6,686 nt of DNA. It comes from Pseudomonas sp. GTDB taxonomy: Bacteria > Pseudomonadota > Gammaproteobacteria > Pseudomonadales > Pseudomonadaceae. The translations under genes were made by a program, and so were the position numbers. Positions 1 through 5,799 of this stretch are shown here, in pieces. The DNA is taken from positions 1,367-8,052 of the forward strand of contig DQAA01000492.1 in assembly GCA_003523465.1 (NCBI GenBank), read 5' to 3'. A model generated the notes under the pieces. It had not been told where the DNA came from and made no database searches. It worked only from the letters and a program-made list of their open reading frames with translations. Positions within the stretch are counted from its first letter, which is position 1. Each line of letters begins with the position of its first letter.

Positions 1-6
1 TGAACC

Positions 7-27
7 CGCTCCCACAGGGTTCGGTGT
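7..27. repeat. possible partial REP-type repeat at left edge
   Basis: The stretch CCGCTCCCACAGGGTTC followed by GGTG closely matches the left half of the REP doublet at the other end of the window (about 6614-6637, GGCTCCCACAAGGTTC then GCGGTG). It lies just beyond the stop codon of the minus-strand propeller gene, the usual place for Pseudomonas REP elements. The window starts inside it, so the GCCGGC-type stem cannot be seen. It may be a degenerate single REP or the end of a doublet. Confidence 0.35.
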
Positions 28-31
28 TGCT

Positions 32-931
32 CTACCGGTCTGCTTTCCTGAAGACATAGAACAGGTTCGGCTCACTCACCAGATACAGCGTCCCCGCCCC
101 GTCCATGGCGATCCCCTCCGCCTGCGGCACGCTCTGTTTCAAGCCCTGGAAGCCCTTGCGCAATGACATGCTGCCCACCGGCCGCCCCTTCACATCCAGC
201 TCCAGCACCAGCTTCGACTCATCCGACAAAGCCAGCAGATGCCCGCTGCGCTCATCGAACTGCAGGCTCGACAGGTCGCGCACGAACAGTCGCGCATCCC
301 GCTTGCGGTCCTGCACCACATGCACCGCGAACGGCTGTTGCGGGTTGTCGTGCGGGAAGCCATGCACCTCGTAGATCAGCATCGGGTCGCGCTCCTTGGC
401 CACGAACAGGCGCTTGCCCTGCTGGTCGTAGGCCAGGCCCTCGAAGCCCTTGTTGCCATTGAGGCCGATGCCCAGGGTCAGTTGCTCGGCGTCCTTGGCA
501 TCGAGAAACGGCGTGTCCTCGGTCAGGCGCACGCGGATCAGGCGCTGCTGGCGCTCGTCGGTAATCACATAGCTGTCCCGCCCGACATACTCCACCGCTT
601 CCGGGTCACCAAAGCCGGTCAGCGGAACACGCCGCAGGATCCTGCCCTCAAGCGACAGCTCGATCAGCTCGGGATTCTGGTTGGTGACGGTAAACAGGCT
701 GTTGCGGTCGGGGTCGAAGGTCAGCGCCGACAGGTCGTCGGTCAGCCCGTCGATGGGCCGGGCCTCGATCACCACCTGGTAACGGTCGAGCCCGATGCTC
801 TGCTCCGCCGGCTGCATCCAGGTCTGCAGATTGAACCAGCCGCGTTCGAACAGGCGATAGTGCTGCCCCGCGAAGACCAGAAAGGCCAGCAGGGCAACGA
901 ACAGAGCAACAAGAGGAAGGCGCAGGCGCAT
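32..931 (-). CDS. SdiA-regulated/YjiK-family membrane-anchored beta-propeller protein (copy 1)
   Basis: This 299-residue protein starts with a short basic end and one hydrophobic segment (about residues 4-22, LPLVALFVALLAFLVFAG), so it is probably anchored in the inner membrane with its bulk in the periplasm. Residues about 50-296 form a repeat-bearing propeller domain typical of the SdiA-regulated family (PF06977). Visible blades carry DDLSALTFDP (65-74), GDPEAVEY (108-115), NKGFEGLAYD (160-169), RDLSSLQFDERSGHLLALS (218-236) and QAEGIAMDGAGTLYLVSEP (270-288). Acidic residues recur at the same blade position, as in calcium-binding propellers. The family has been compared with beta-propeller phytases and includes the calcium-related CarP of P. 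aeruginosa, but no reaction is established here. The frame stays open to an ATG at 976; I prefer 931 because the protein then begins directly at the signal anchor, although neither start has a strong ribosome binding site. It lies 86 bp behind a paralogue on the same strand. A TTTAAT box (987-992, minus) could be a weak private promoter. Confidence 0.85.
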   Translation of the reverse strand: MRLRLPLVALFVALLAFLVFAGQHYRLFERGWFNLQTWMQPAEQSIGLDRYQVVIEARPIDGLTDDLSALTFDPDRNSLFTVTNQNPELIELSLEGRILRRVPLTGFGDPEAVEYVGRDSYVITDERQQRLIRVRLTEDTPFLDAKDAEQLTLGIGLNGNKGFEGLAYDQQGKRLFVAKERDPMLIYEVHGFPHDNPQQPFAVHVVQDRKRDARLFVRDLSSLQFDERSGHLLALSDESKLVLELDVKGRPVGSMSLRKGFQGLKQSVPQAEGIAMDGAGTLYLVSEPNLFYVFRKADR

Positions 932-1017
932 CGGCAAGGTCTCAGGCGGGAAACGAAACGGCCTGAATCTCACCATAGCCCGCTGAATTAAAGCTTAATG
1001 CCACTATCGGAAAAATC

Positions 1018-1947
1018 TCATTCCTTGCGGAAGCGATAGAAGAGGTCCGGCTCGCTGACCATATAAAGGGTACCCGCCTCGTCCATGGCCACGCCTTCGG
1101 CGCGCGGAATGCGGTGCTTCAGGCCGTTGAAGCCGCCGAGCAGGGTCATGAAGCTGACCTGCTCGCCCTTTTCGTCCAGCTCCAGCAACAGGTTGGAATC
1201 CGCCGACAGCACCAGCAGATGGCCCGTACGCGGATCGACGCCGAGGGCGGACAGGTTACGCAGGTCCAGGTCATCGTTGGCCAGTTCCTGCTTGGTCCCG
1301 GTCAGGGCCGAACGACCGTCGGTGCGCCAGGTGAACAGCCGCGCCGGGCGCTCTTCGCCAAGGATCAGCCGCTGCTGCGCCGGGTCCCAGGCGATGCCTT
1401 CGAAGCCCTTGTTCTGGTTTTCCGAAGTGCCGAGGTCGTACCTCGGGAAGTCCTTGATGTTCAGCTCTTTGGTCGCGTCATCGAGGGTGACCAGGGTCAG
1501 GTCGTGATTGCGCTCATCGGTAATGGCCAGGCGCCCATCCGCCAGCACCGCCACGCCTTCGGGGTTGGCCCAGCCGACCAGCGGGATCTTGCGCAGCACG
1601 TCGCCATCGAGGCTCAGCTCGACCAGGAAGGGATTCTTGCCCATTACCGCGAACAGGGTCTTGCGCTGAGGATCGTAGGAAAGGTCGGAGGCTTCGTCCT
1701 CCTCCATGCCCGGCAGCACCTTGGCGTCGATATCGACCTGGTAGTCCGGCAGCCAGACGCTGGCCTTCTGATCGACCTGGCTTTCGAAGCGCTCCTGCAA
1801 CCACAGCAAGCCGCGGTCATCCCAGTGCATGGCGATGGCCACGCCGTAGCCGATAACGGCGGTGATCACCAGCCAGGTGGACACGCGCAGGGCGATGGGG
1901 CGCTTGCGCCCAGGCGACAAGGGGTCGCCAGAAGTCAGGGTGGCCAT
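1018..1947 (-). CDS. SdiA-regulated/YjiK-family membrane-anchored beta-propeller protein (copy 2)
   Basis: This 309-residue paralogue of the next gene downstream has a cytoplasmic N-terminus of about 20 polar, basic residues, one membrane segment (about 22-40, VSTWLVITAVIGYGVAIAM), then a periplasmic propeller domain. Matching motifs are EASDLSYDPQRKTLFAV (85-101), NPEGVAVL (128-135), NKGFEGIAWDP (179-189), NLSALGVDPRTGHLLVLS (231-248) and RAEGVAMDEAGTLYMVSEP (282-300), each with a counterpart in copy 1. The order and spacing of blades are the same, so the two genes look like an old tandem duplication whose N-termini and inter-blade loops have diverged. The start at 1947 is chosen because AGGA lies 8 bases upstream and the membrane anchor follows at normal distance; the frame runs on to 2085 but that extension crosses the intergenic region. 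The conserved Glu/Asp residues suggest metal binding, as in phytase-like propellers. Substrate and function are unknown, and SdiA control is only a family name. Confidence 0.87.
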   Translation of the reverse strand: MATLTSGDPLSPGRKRPIALRVSTWLVITAVIGYGVAIAMHWDDRGLLWLQERFESQVDQKASVWLPDYQVDIDAKVLPGMEEDEASDLSYDPQRKTLFAVMGKNPFLVELSLDGDVLRKIPLVGWANPEGVAVLADGRLAITDERNHDLTLVTLDDATKELNIKDFPRYDLGTSENQNKGFEGIAWDPAQQRLILGEERPARLFTWRTDGRSALTGTKQELANDDLDLRNLSALGVDPRTGHLLVLSADSNLLLELDEKGEQVSFMTLLGGFNGLKHRIPRAEGVAMDEAGTLYMVSEPDLFYRFRKE

Positions 1948-1983
1948 TGGAGAATTCCTGTTGTTTTTCCCGGCTGACGGGCG

Positions 1984-2001
1984 CAGCCGTAGGAGCGGCT
2001 G
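1984..2001 (-). other. small hairpin in the probable leader of the copy-2 propeller gene
   Basis: CAGCCG and CGGCTG form a perfect 6-bp stem around a 6-base loop, 37 bases upstream of the chosen start codon. The GTAGGAGCGGCT core resembles half of a common Pseudomonas REP motif, so this may be a decayed REP. It could equally be a leader structure or chance in GC-rich DNA. Confidence 0.35.
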
Positions 2002-2004
2002 AGA

Positions 2005-2010
2005 ATTATC
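2005..2010 (-). promoter_or_regulatory. candidate -10 box for the propeller gene pair
   Basis: On the minus strand this reads GATAAT, five of six bases of the sigma-70 -10 consensus, in an AT-rich patch (2005-2037) that stands out from the GC-rich surroundings. It lies about 60 bases upstream of the copy-2 start and downstream of the hairpin that follows the hydrolase gene. No good -35 hexamer lies at 16-18 bases, so the assignment is tentative. If real, the propeller genes have their own promoter. Confidence 0.3.
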
Positions 2011-2060
2011 CAGATGTTTTGTGAAAAAAACGGTAAAAGCCGACGAAGCGCATTGACAGA

Positions 2061-2083
2061 GGGGCAGCCATTGCGGCTGCCCC
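2061..2083 (-). terminator. GC-rich hairpin after the hydrolase gene, probable terminator
   Basis: A perfect 9-bp stem, GGGGCAGCC paired with GGCTGCCCC, closes a 5-base loop and lies 8 bases beyond the hydrolase stop codon. For minus-strand transcription it follows AACCAAAAT and is followed by TCTGTC, a poor U-tract. On the plus strand the downstream bases are ATTTTGG. The stem is strong, but the weak U-tract means termination may be partial or factor-assisted, so read-through into the propeller genes is possible. Confidence 0.55.
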
Positions 2084-2091
2084 ATTTTGGT

Positions 2092-2757
2092 TCAGAGCAC
2101 CTTGCTCTCGAAGCGGCTGGCGCCTGGCAGTTCCAGGACCAGTTCGTCGCCCGGGTTCAGCGGGCCGACACCCACCGGCGTGCCGGTGAGGATCACGTCG
2201 CCGGCCTGCAGGGAGAACTGCGACGCCATGTGCTGGATCATCGGCACGATGGGGTTGAGCATCAGCGCGCTGTTGCCGTCCTGGCGCACTTCGCCGTTGA
2301 TGACCAGGCGAATGCCGATGTCGGCCAGGTCTTCGAAGGTGCTGCCAACCACGAATGGCGGCAGGACGCAGGCGCCGTCGAAGCACTTGGCGCGCTCCCA
2401 GGGCAGGCCCTTGTCCTTCAGTTGCGCCTGCAGGTCACGCAGGGTCAGGTCCAAGGCCGGAGCGAAGCCGGAGATGGCATCCAGCACTTCTTCCTCGGAC
2501 GGTTTCGGCGACAGGGACTTGCCCAGCAATACGGCGATTTCCGCCTCGTAGTGCACCGAGCCGCGTTCGGCCGGGATGGCAAAACCGCCTTCCAGCGGCA
2601 CCACGCAACTGCCCGGCTTGATGAACAGCAGGGGCTCGGTGGGGATCGGGTTGTCCAGTTCCTTGGCGTGTTCGGCGTAGTTGCGCCCGATGCACACCAC
2701 TTTGCCCAGGGGGAAGTGGATGCGCGTTCCGTCTACGTATTGGTGCTGATAGCTCAT
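2092..2757 (-). CDS. fumarylacetoacetate hydrolase-family protein (FAHD1/YcgM-like acylpyruvase or oxaloacetate enzyme)
   Basis: This 221-residue cytoplasmic enzyme is a single FAH domain (PF01557), close in length to E. coli YcgM and human FAHD1. Visible motifs are VVCIGRNYAEHAKEL (20-34), PLLFIKPGS (42-50), VHYEAEIAVLLGK (68-80), ALDLTLRDLQ (101-110), ERAKCFDGA (121-129) and GDVILTGTPVGVGPL (186-200). The metal ligands are E71, E73 and D103, K124 is in place, and H30/E33 match the catalytic lid dyad described for FAHD1, so the protein should be active. Family members split acylpyruvates such as fumarylpyruvate, and FAHD1-type members also act on oxaloacetate (decarboxylation or keto-enol conversion). 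Which applies here cannot be read from sequence. No aromatic-degradation genes surround it, which argues against a dedicated gentisate or homogentisate step. The start at 2757 has AGGAG (2764-2768) 6 bases upstream. The gap to the dehydrogenase gene upstream is 38 bp, so the two are probably co-transcribed. Confidence 0.9.
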   Translation of the reverse strand: MSYQHQYVDGTRIHFPLGKVVCIGRNYAEHAKELDNPIPTEPLLFIKPGSCVVPLEGGFAIPAERGSVHYEAEIAVLLGKSLSPKPSEEEVLDAISGFAPALDLTLRDLQAQLKDKGLPWERAKCFDGACVLPPFVVGSTFEDLADIGIRLVINGEVRQDGNSALMLNPIVPMIQHMASQFSLQAGDVILTGTPVGVGPLNPGDELVLELPGASRFESKVL

Positions 2758-2795
2758 TGCCGACTCCTGGAGCGCTGGTTGAATCCGTGGCGGTG

Positions 2796-4193
2796 TCACT
2801 CGGGGGCGAAGATCTTGCCCGGGTTCATGATCCCGTTGGGATCGAATACCGCCTTGACTGCTTTCATGTAGAGAATTTCCGCCGGTGAGCGGCTGTATTC
2901 GAGGTAATCGCGCTTGGTCATGCCCACACCGTGCTCGGCGGAAATCGAGCCGTTGTACTTCTCGACCACTTCGAACACCTGCTTGTTGACCACGGCGCAC
3001 TTGGCGAAGAACTCGTCCTTGCCCATGTCATCCGGCTTGAGGATGTTCAGGTGCAGGTTGCCATCACCGATATGGCCGTACCAGACCACGATGAAGTCCG
3101 GGTAGCTGCGGCTGACGATAACATCGATGTCCCGCAGGAAATCCGGCACCTTGGAGACGGTGACGGAAATGTCGTTCTTGTACGGCGTCCAGTGCGAGAT
3201 GGTTTCCGACAGGTATTCGCGAAGTTTCCACAGGTTGCGCAGCTGCTGCTCGCTCTGGCTCATCACCCCGTCGAGCACCCAGCCCTGCTCGACGCAATGC
3301 TCGAACAGCGCCAGCGCTTCGTTGCCGACGTCTTCGGTGGTGGCTTCGAACTCCAGCAGGGCGTAGAACGGGCAGGGCGTCTCAAAGGGTGCCGGCACAT
3401 CGCCACGATCGAGGATCTTGGCCAGGCCCTTGTCGGAGAAGAACTCGAAGGCGGTGAGGTCCAGCTTGCTCTGGAAGGCATGCAGCACGGGCATGATCGA
3501 GTCGAAGTCAGGGGTGCCGAGGACCATCGCGGTGAGGTTTTTCGGCGCCCGGTCCAGGCGCATGGTCGCTTCGACGACGAAGCCCAGGGTCCCTTCGGCG
3601 CCGATGAACAGTTGGCGCAGGTCGTAGCCGGTGGCGTTCTTGATCAGGTCCTTGTTCAACTCCAGCAACTCGCCCTTGCCGGTGACGACCTTGAGGCCCG
3701 CCACCCAGTTGCGGGTCATGCCGTAGCGAATCACCTTGATTCCGCCGGCATTGGTGCCGATATTGCCGCCAATCTGGCTGGAGCCCGAGGAAGCGAAGTC
3801 CACCGGGTAATACAGGCCCTGTTCTTCGGCGAAAGCCTGCAACTGCGCAGTGATCACGCCCGGCTGGCAGACCACGGTGCGGTCGAAGGCGTTGAAATCA
3901 AGGATGCGGTTCATGTAGTCGAAGGACACCACCACCTCGCCATTGGCCGCCACGGCGGCGCCGGAAAGGCCGGTGCGTCCGCCCGAAGGCACGAGGGCGA
4001 CCTTGTGCCGATTGGCCCACAGGACGATGGCCTGGACCTGTTCGACGGTCTTGGGGAAAACGATGGCGCAGGGCGCGGGCGGGAAGTGCTTGGTCCAGTC
4101 CTTGCCGTAGGCCTCGAGGGAGGGGGCGTCGGTCAGGACCTTGCCGGGTTCGACAAGGGTCATCAGTTCAGCAAGCAGAACAGGATCGGTCAT
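2796..4193 (-). CDS. FAD-binding D-2-hydroxyglutarate dehydrogenase
   Basis: This 465-residue flavoprotein of the D-lactate/glycolate oxidase type (FAD_binding_4 then FAD-oxidase C domain) is expected to oxidise D-2-hydroxyglutarate to 2-oxoglutarate and pass electrons to an acceptor such as electron-transfer flavoprotein. FAD-binding signatures are PSGGRTGLSGAA (69-80), the Gly/Ser/Asn-rich run about 135-151 (SGSSQIGGNIGTNAGG) and GAEGTLGFV (198-206). The C-terminal half carries YGHIGDGNLHLN (372-383) and SAEHGVG (418-424). H374, H381 and E420/H421 are the expected metal and substrate site, as in the zinc-dependent Pseudomonas enzyme. It ends with the typical DPNGIMNPGK (451-460). The start at 4193 is preferred: homologues begin MTDP, and GAGAG lies 8 bases upstream. 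An in-frame ATG at 4217 with AGGGTG upstream would add 8 residues. It diverges from serA, the known source of D-2-hydroxyglutarate, which makes this substrate more likely than D-lactate or glycolate. It shares a probable operon with the hydrolase. Confidence 0.92.
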   Translation of the reverse strand: MTDPVLLAELMTLVEPGKVLTDAPSLEAYGKDWTKHFPPAPCAIVFPKTVEQVQAIVLWANRHKVALVPSGGRTGLSGAAVAANGEVVVSFDYMNRILDFNAFDRTVVCQPGVITAQLQAFAEEQGLYYPVDFASSGSSQIGGNIGTNAGGIKVIRYGMTRNWVAGLKVVTGKGELLELNKDLIKNATGYDLRQLFIGAEGTLGFVVEATMRLDRAPKNLTAMVLGTPDFDSIMPVLHAFQSKLDLTAFEFFSDKGLAKILDRGDVPAPFETPCPFYALLEFEATTEDVGNEALALFEHCVEQGWVLDGVMSQSEQQLRNLWKLREYLSETISHWTPYKNDISVTVSKVPDFLRDIDVIVSRSYPDFIVVWYGHIGDGNLHLNILKPDDMGKDEFFAKCAVVNKQVFEVVEKYNGSISAEHGVGMTKRDYLEYSRSPAEILYMKAVKAVFDPNGIMNPGKIFAPE

Positions 4194-4268
4194 CGACGGA
4201 ACTCTCGAACTATTCATGGTCACCCTGAGCACACTTCACGTGCCCGGGCTGGTCTGAGCGCGGCGCCG

Positions 4269-4282
4269 GTATGCTAGCATAC
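4269..4282. promoter_or_regulatory. 14-bp perfect palindrome in the serA/dehydrogenase divergent region
   Basis: GTATGCTAGCATAC is its own reverse complement. It sits 76 bp from the dehydrogenase ATG and 82 bp from the serA ATG. It contains TATGCT on both strands (four of six bases of a -10 box) and a CTAG core, a tetranucleotide that is scarce in many proteobacterial genomes. It is a good candidate for an operator of a dimeric regulator, or for face-to-face -10 elements of two divergent promoters. No convincing -35 is present for either direction. The regulator is unknown. Confidence 0.5.
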
Positions 4283-4364
4283 GCCCCCCGCTGATCGAGC
4301 CCTCCGCCGATTCTGCGAGCGCTTCACTTCCTGCCATTTTTCTCCGGGACACAGGTTTACGCAG

Positions 4365-5594
4365 ATGAGCAAGACTTCTCTCGATAAGAGCAAGATCAAG
4401 TTCCTTCTTCTCGAAGGGGTCCACCAGAACGCCGTGGACGTCCTCAAGGCCGCCGGGTACACCAGCATCGAGTACCTCACCGGTTCCCTGCCGGAAGCCG
4501 AGCTGAAGGAAAAGATCGCCGATGCCCACTTCATCGGTATCCGCTCCCGCACCCAGCTGACCGAAGAAATCTTCGACTGCGCCAAGAAACTGGTGGCTGT
4601 CGGCTGTTTCTGCATCGGCACCAACCAGGTCGACCTGGCTGCAGCCCGCGAGCGCGGTATCGCCGTGTTCAACGCGCCGTACTCCAACACCCGCTCCGTT
4701 GCCGAGCTGGTACTGGCCGAGGCCATCCTGCTGCTGCGCGGCATTCCCGAGAAAAATGCATCCTGCCACCGTGGCGGCTGGATCAAGAGCGCGGCCAACT
4801 CCTTCGAGATCCGTGGCAAGAAACTGGGCATCGTCGGCTACGGCTCGATCGGCACCCAGCTGTCGGTCCTGGCCGAGAGCCTGGGCATGCAGGTGTTCTT
4901 CTTCGACCCGCTGACCAAGCTGCCGCTGGGCAACGCGACCCAGGTCACCAGCCTGAACGAACTGCTCGGCCTGGCCGACATCGTCTCGCTGCACGTGCCT
5001 GAGCTGCCGTCCACCCAGTGGATGATCGGCGAGAAAGAAATCCGCGCGATGAAGAAAGGCTCGATCCTGATCAACGCCGCCCGCGGTACCGTGGTCGAGC
5101 TGGATCACCTGGCCGCTGCGATTCGCGACAAGCACCTGATCGGCGCCGCCATCGACGTGTTCCCGGTCGAGCCGCGCTCCAACGACGAAGAGTTCGAAAG
5201 CCCGCTGCGCGGCCTGGACAACGTGATCCTGACCCCGCACATCGGTGGCTCCACCGCCGAAGCCCAGGCCAACATCGGTCTGGAAGTGGCCGAGAAGCTG
5301 GTCAAGTACAGCGACAACGGTACCTCGGTGTCCTCGGTCAACTTCCCTGAAGTGGCCCTGCCGGCTCACCCTGGCAAGCACCGCCTGCTGCACATCCACG
5401 AAAACATCCCGGGCGTGCTCAGCGAGATCAACAAGGTCTTCGCCGAGAACGGCATCAACATCTCCGGTCAGTTCCTGCAGACCAACGAGAAAGTGGGTTA
5501 CGTGGTTATCGACGTCGACGCCGAGTATTCGGATCTGGCGCAAGAGAAACTGCAACAGGTCAAGGGCACCATTCGCTCTCGCGTTCTGTTCTGA
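4365..5594 (+). CDS. serA: D-3-phosphoglycerate dehydrogenase
   Basis: This enzyme oxidises 3-phosphoglycerate to 3-phosphohydroxypyruvate with NAD, the first step of serine synthesis. Its 409 residues match the E. coli-type enzyme nearly end to end. The substrate domain includes FIGIRSRTQLT (56-66) and CFCIGTNQVDL (81-91). The Rossmann domain has GYGSIG (158-163) with D181 at the end of the second strand. R240 (in NAARGTVV), E269 (in FPVEP) and H292 (in TPHIGGST) form the catalytic set. The C-terminal ACT domain spans about 339-409, with HIHENIPGVLSEIN (343-356) and N365 as the serine-binding surface, so feedback inhibition by serine is expected. It should work as a tetramer in the cytoplasm. 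Homologues, including one from Pseudomonas, also reduce 2-oxoglutarate to D-2-hydroxyglutarate, which explains the divergent dehydrogenase. The start at 4365 gives the family's N-terminus; the ribosome binding site is modest (AGG, 9 bases upstream). The gene is monocistronic, closed by a strong terminator 21 bases after the stop. Confidence 0.97.
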   Translation: MSKTSLDKSKIKFLLLEGVHQNAVDVLKAAGYTSIEYLTGSLPEAELKEKIADAHFIGIRSRTQLTEEIFDCAKKLVAVGCFCIGTNQVDLAAARERGIAVFNAPYSNTRSVAELVLAEAILLLRGIPEKNASCHRGGWIKSAANSFEIRGKKLGIVGYGSIGTQLSVLAESLGMQVFFFDPLTKLPLGNATQVTSLNELLGLADIVSLHVPELPSTQWMIGEKEIRAMKKGSILINAARGTVVELDHLAAAIRDKHLIGAAIDVFPVEPRSNDEEFESPLRGLDNVILTPHIGGSTAEAQANIGLEVAEKLVKYSDNGTSVSSVNFPEVALPAHPGKHRLLHIHENIPGVLSEINKVFAENGINISGQFLQTNEKVGYVVIDVDAEYSDLAQEKLQQVKGTIRSRVLF

Positions 5595-5615
5595 TTTCCT
5601 GCTGCTGTTGAAAGA

Positions 5616-5643
5616 GGGAGGCCCTGATCAGGTCTCCCTTTTT
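5616..5643 (+). terminator. rho-independent terminator of serA
   Basis: GGGAGGCC pairs with GGTCTCCC (8 bp, one G-U pair) around the loop CTGATCA and is followed directly by TTTTT and then ATTT. AAAG just before the stem can pair partly with the T-run. It starts 21 bases after the serA stop codon on the same strand. The inner CCTGATCAGG is itself palindromic and offers an alternative loop fold. Confidence 0.92.
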
Positions 5644-5720
5644 ATTTGTCGGCAAAAACATAAAGTTGCATGATTCCGGCGGAAATATTTCAACTAGGGT
5701 TAAACATCCTGAGAATGACG

Positions 5721-5742
5721 CGGTCACAAGGGCTCTTGACCG
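5721..5742. promoter_or_regulatory. inverted repeat upstream of the solute-binding protein gene
   Basis: CGGTCA and TGACCG form a perfect 6-bp inverted repeat with a 10-base spacer, centres 16 bp apart, ending 57 bases before the start codon. The right arm overlaps TTGACC, a good -35-like hexamer, but no -10 box lies at the right distance. It could be an operator, or chance. The rest of the 5644-5799 gap holds an AT-rich 10-bp palindrome, GAAATATTTC (5682-5691), and no gene I can support. Confidence 0.3.
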
Positions 5743-5799
5743 GGGCCATAGCAGAAGCCGCGGCAATCCTGTGTTTATTGCCAATGAAAAGGGGCTCAG

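Noticed and set aside
1948..2085. N-terminal extension of the copy-2 propeller protein to an upstream ATG at 2085
   Set aside because: It would push the membrane anchor far inside the protein and translate the intergenic hairpin region. The ATG at 1947 has AGGA at good spacing.
239..2871. Plus-strand open frames of 250-290 codons opposite the propeller and hydrolase genes
   Set aside because: They are shadow frames with no domain signature, and the 2014-2871 frame runs across an intergenic hairpin and the start of another gene.
2758..3000. N-terminal extension of the hydrolase frame to 3000
   Set aside because: The extension overlaps the end of the dehydrogenase gene and is low-complexity Arg/Gln-rich. 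The ATG at 2757 has AGGAG 6 bases upstream and gives the family length.
4271..4294. Seven-codon reading frame (MLAYAPR) in the serA leader as a possible leader peptide
   Set aside because: It has no ribosome binding site, no serine or glycine codons that would suggest attenuation, and overlaps the palindrome; most likely chance.
2931..5555. Very long open frames opposite the dehydrogenase (2931-4277, plus) and serA (4236-5555, minus)
   Set aside because: Both run antisense to genes with complete family motifs and catalytic residues. Their translations are rich in Val, Gly, Asp, Gln and His without recognisable domains, the usual mirror image of high-GC coding sequence.
5736..5741. TTGACC as the -35 box of a promoter for the solute-binding protein gene
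   Set aside because: No -10-like hexamer lies 15-19 bases downstream; the sequence there is GC-rich (around CCGCGGC).
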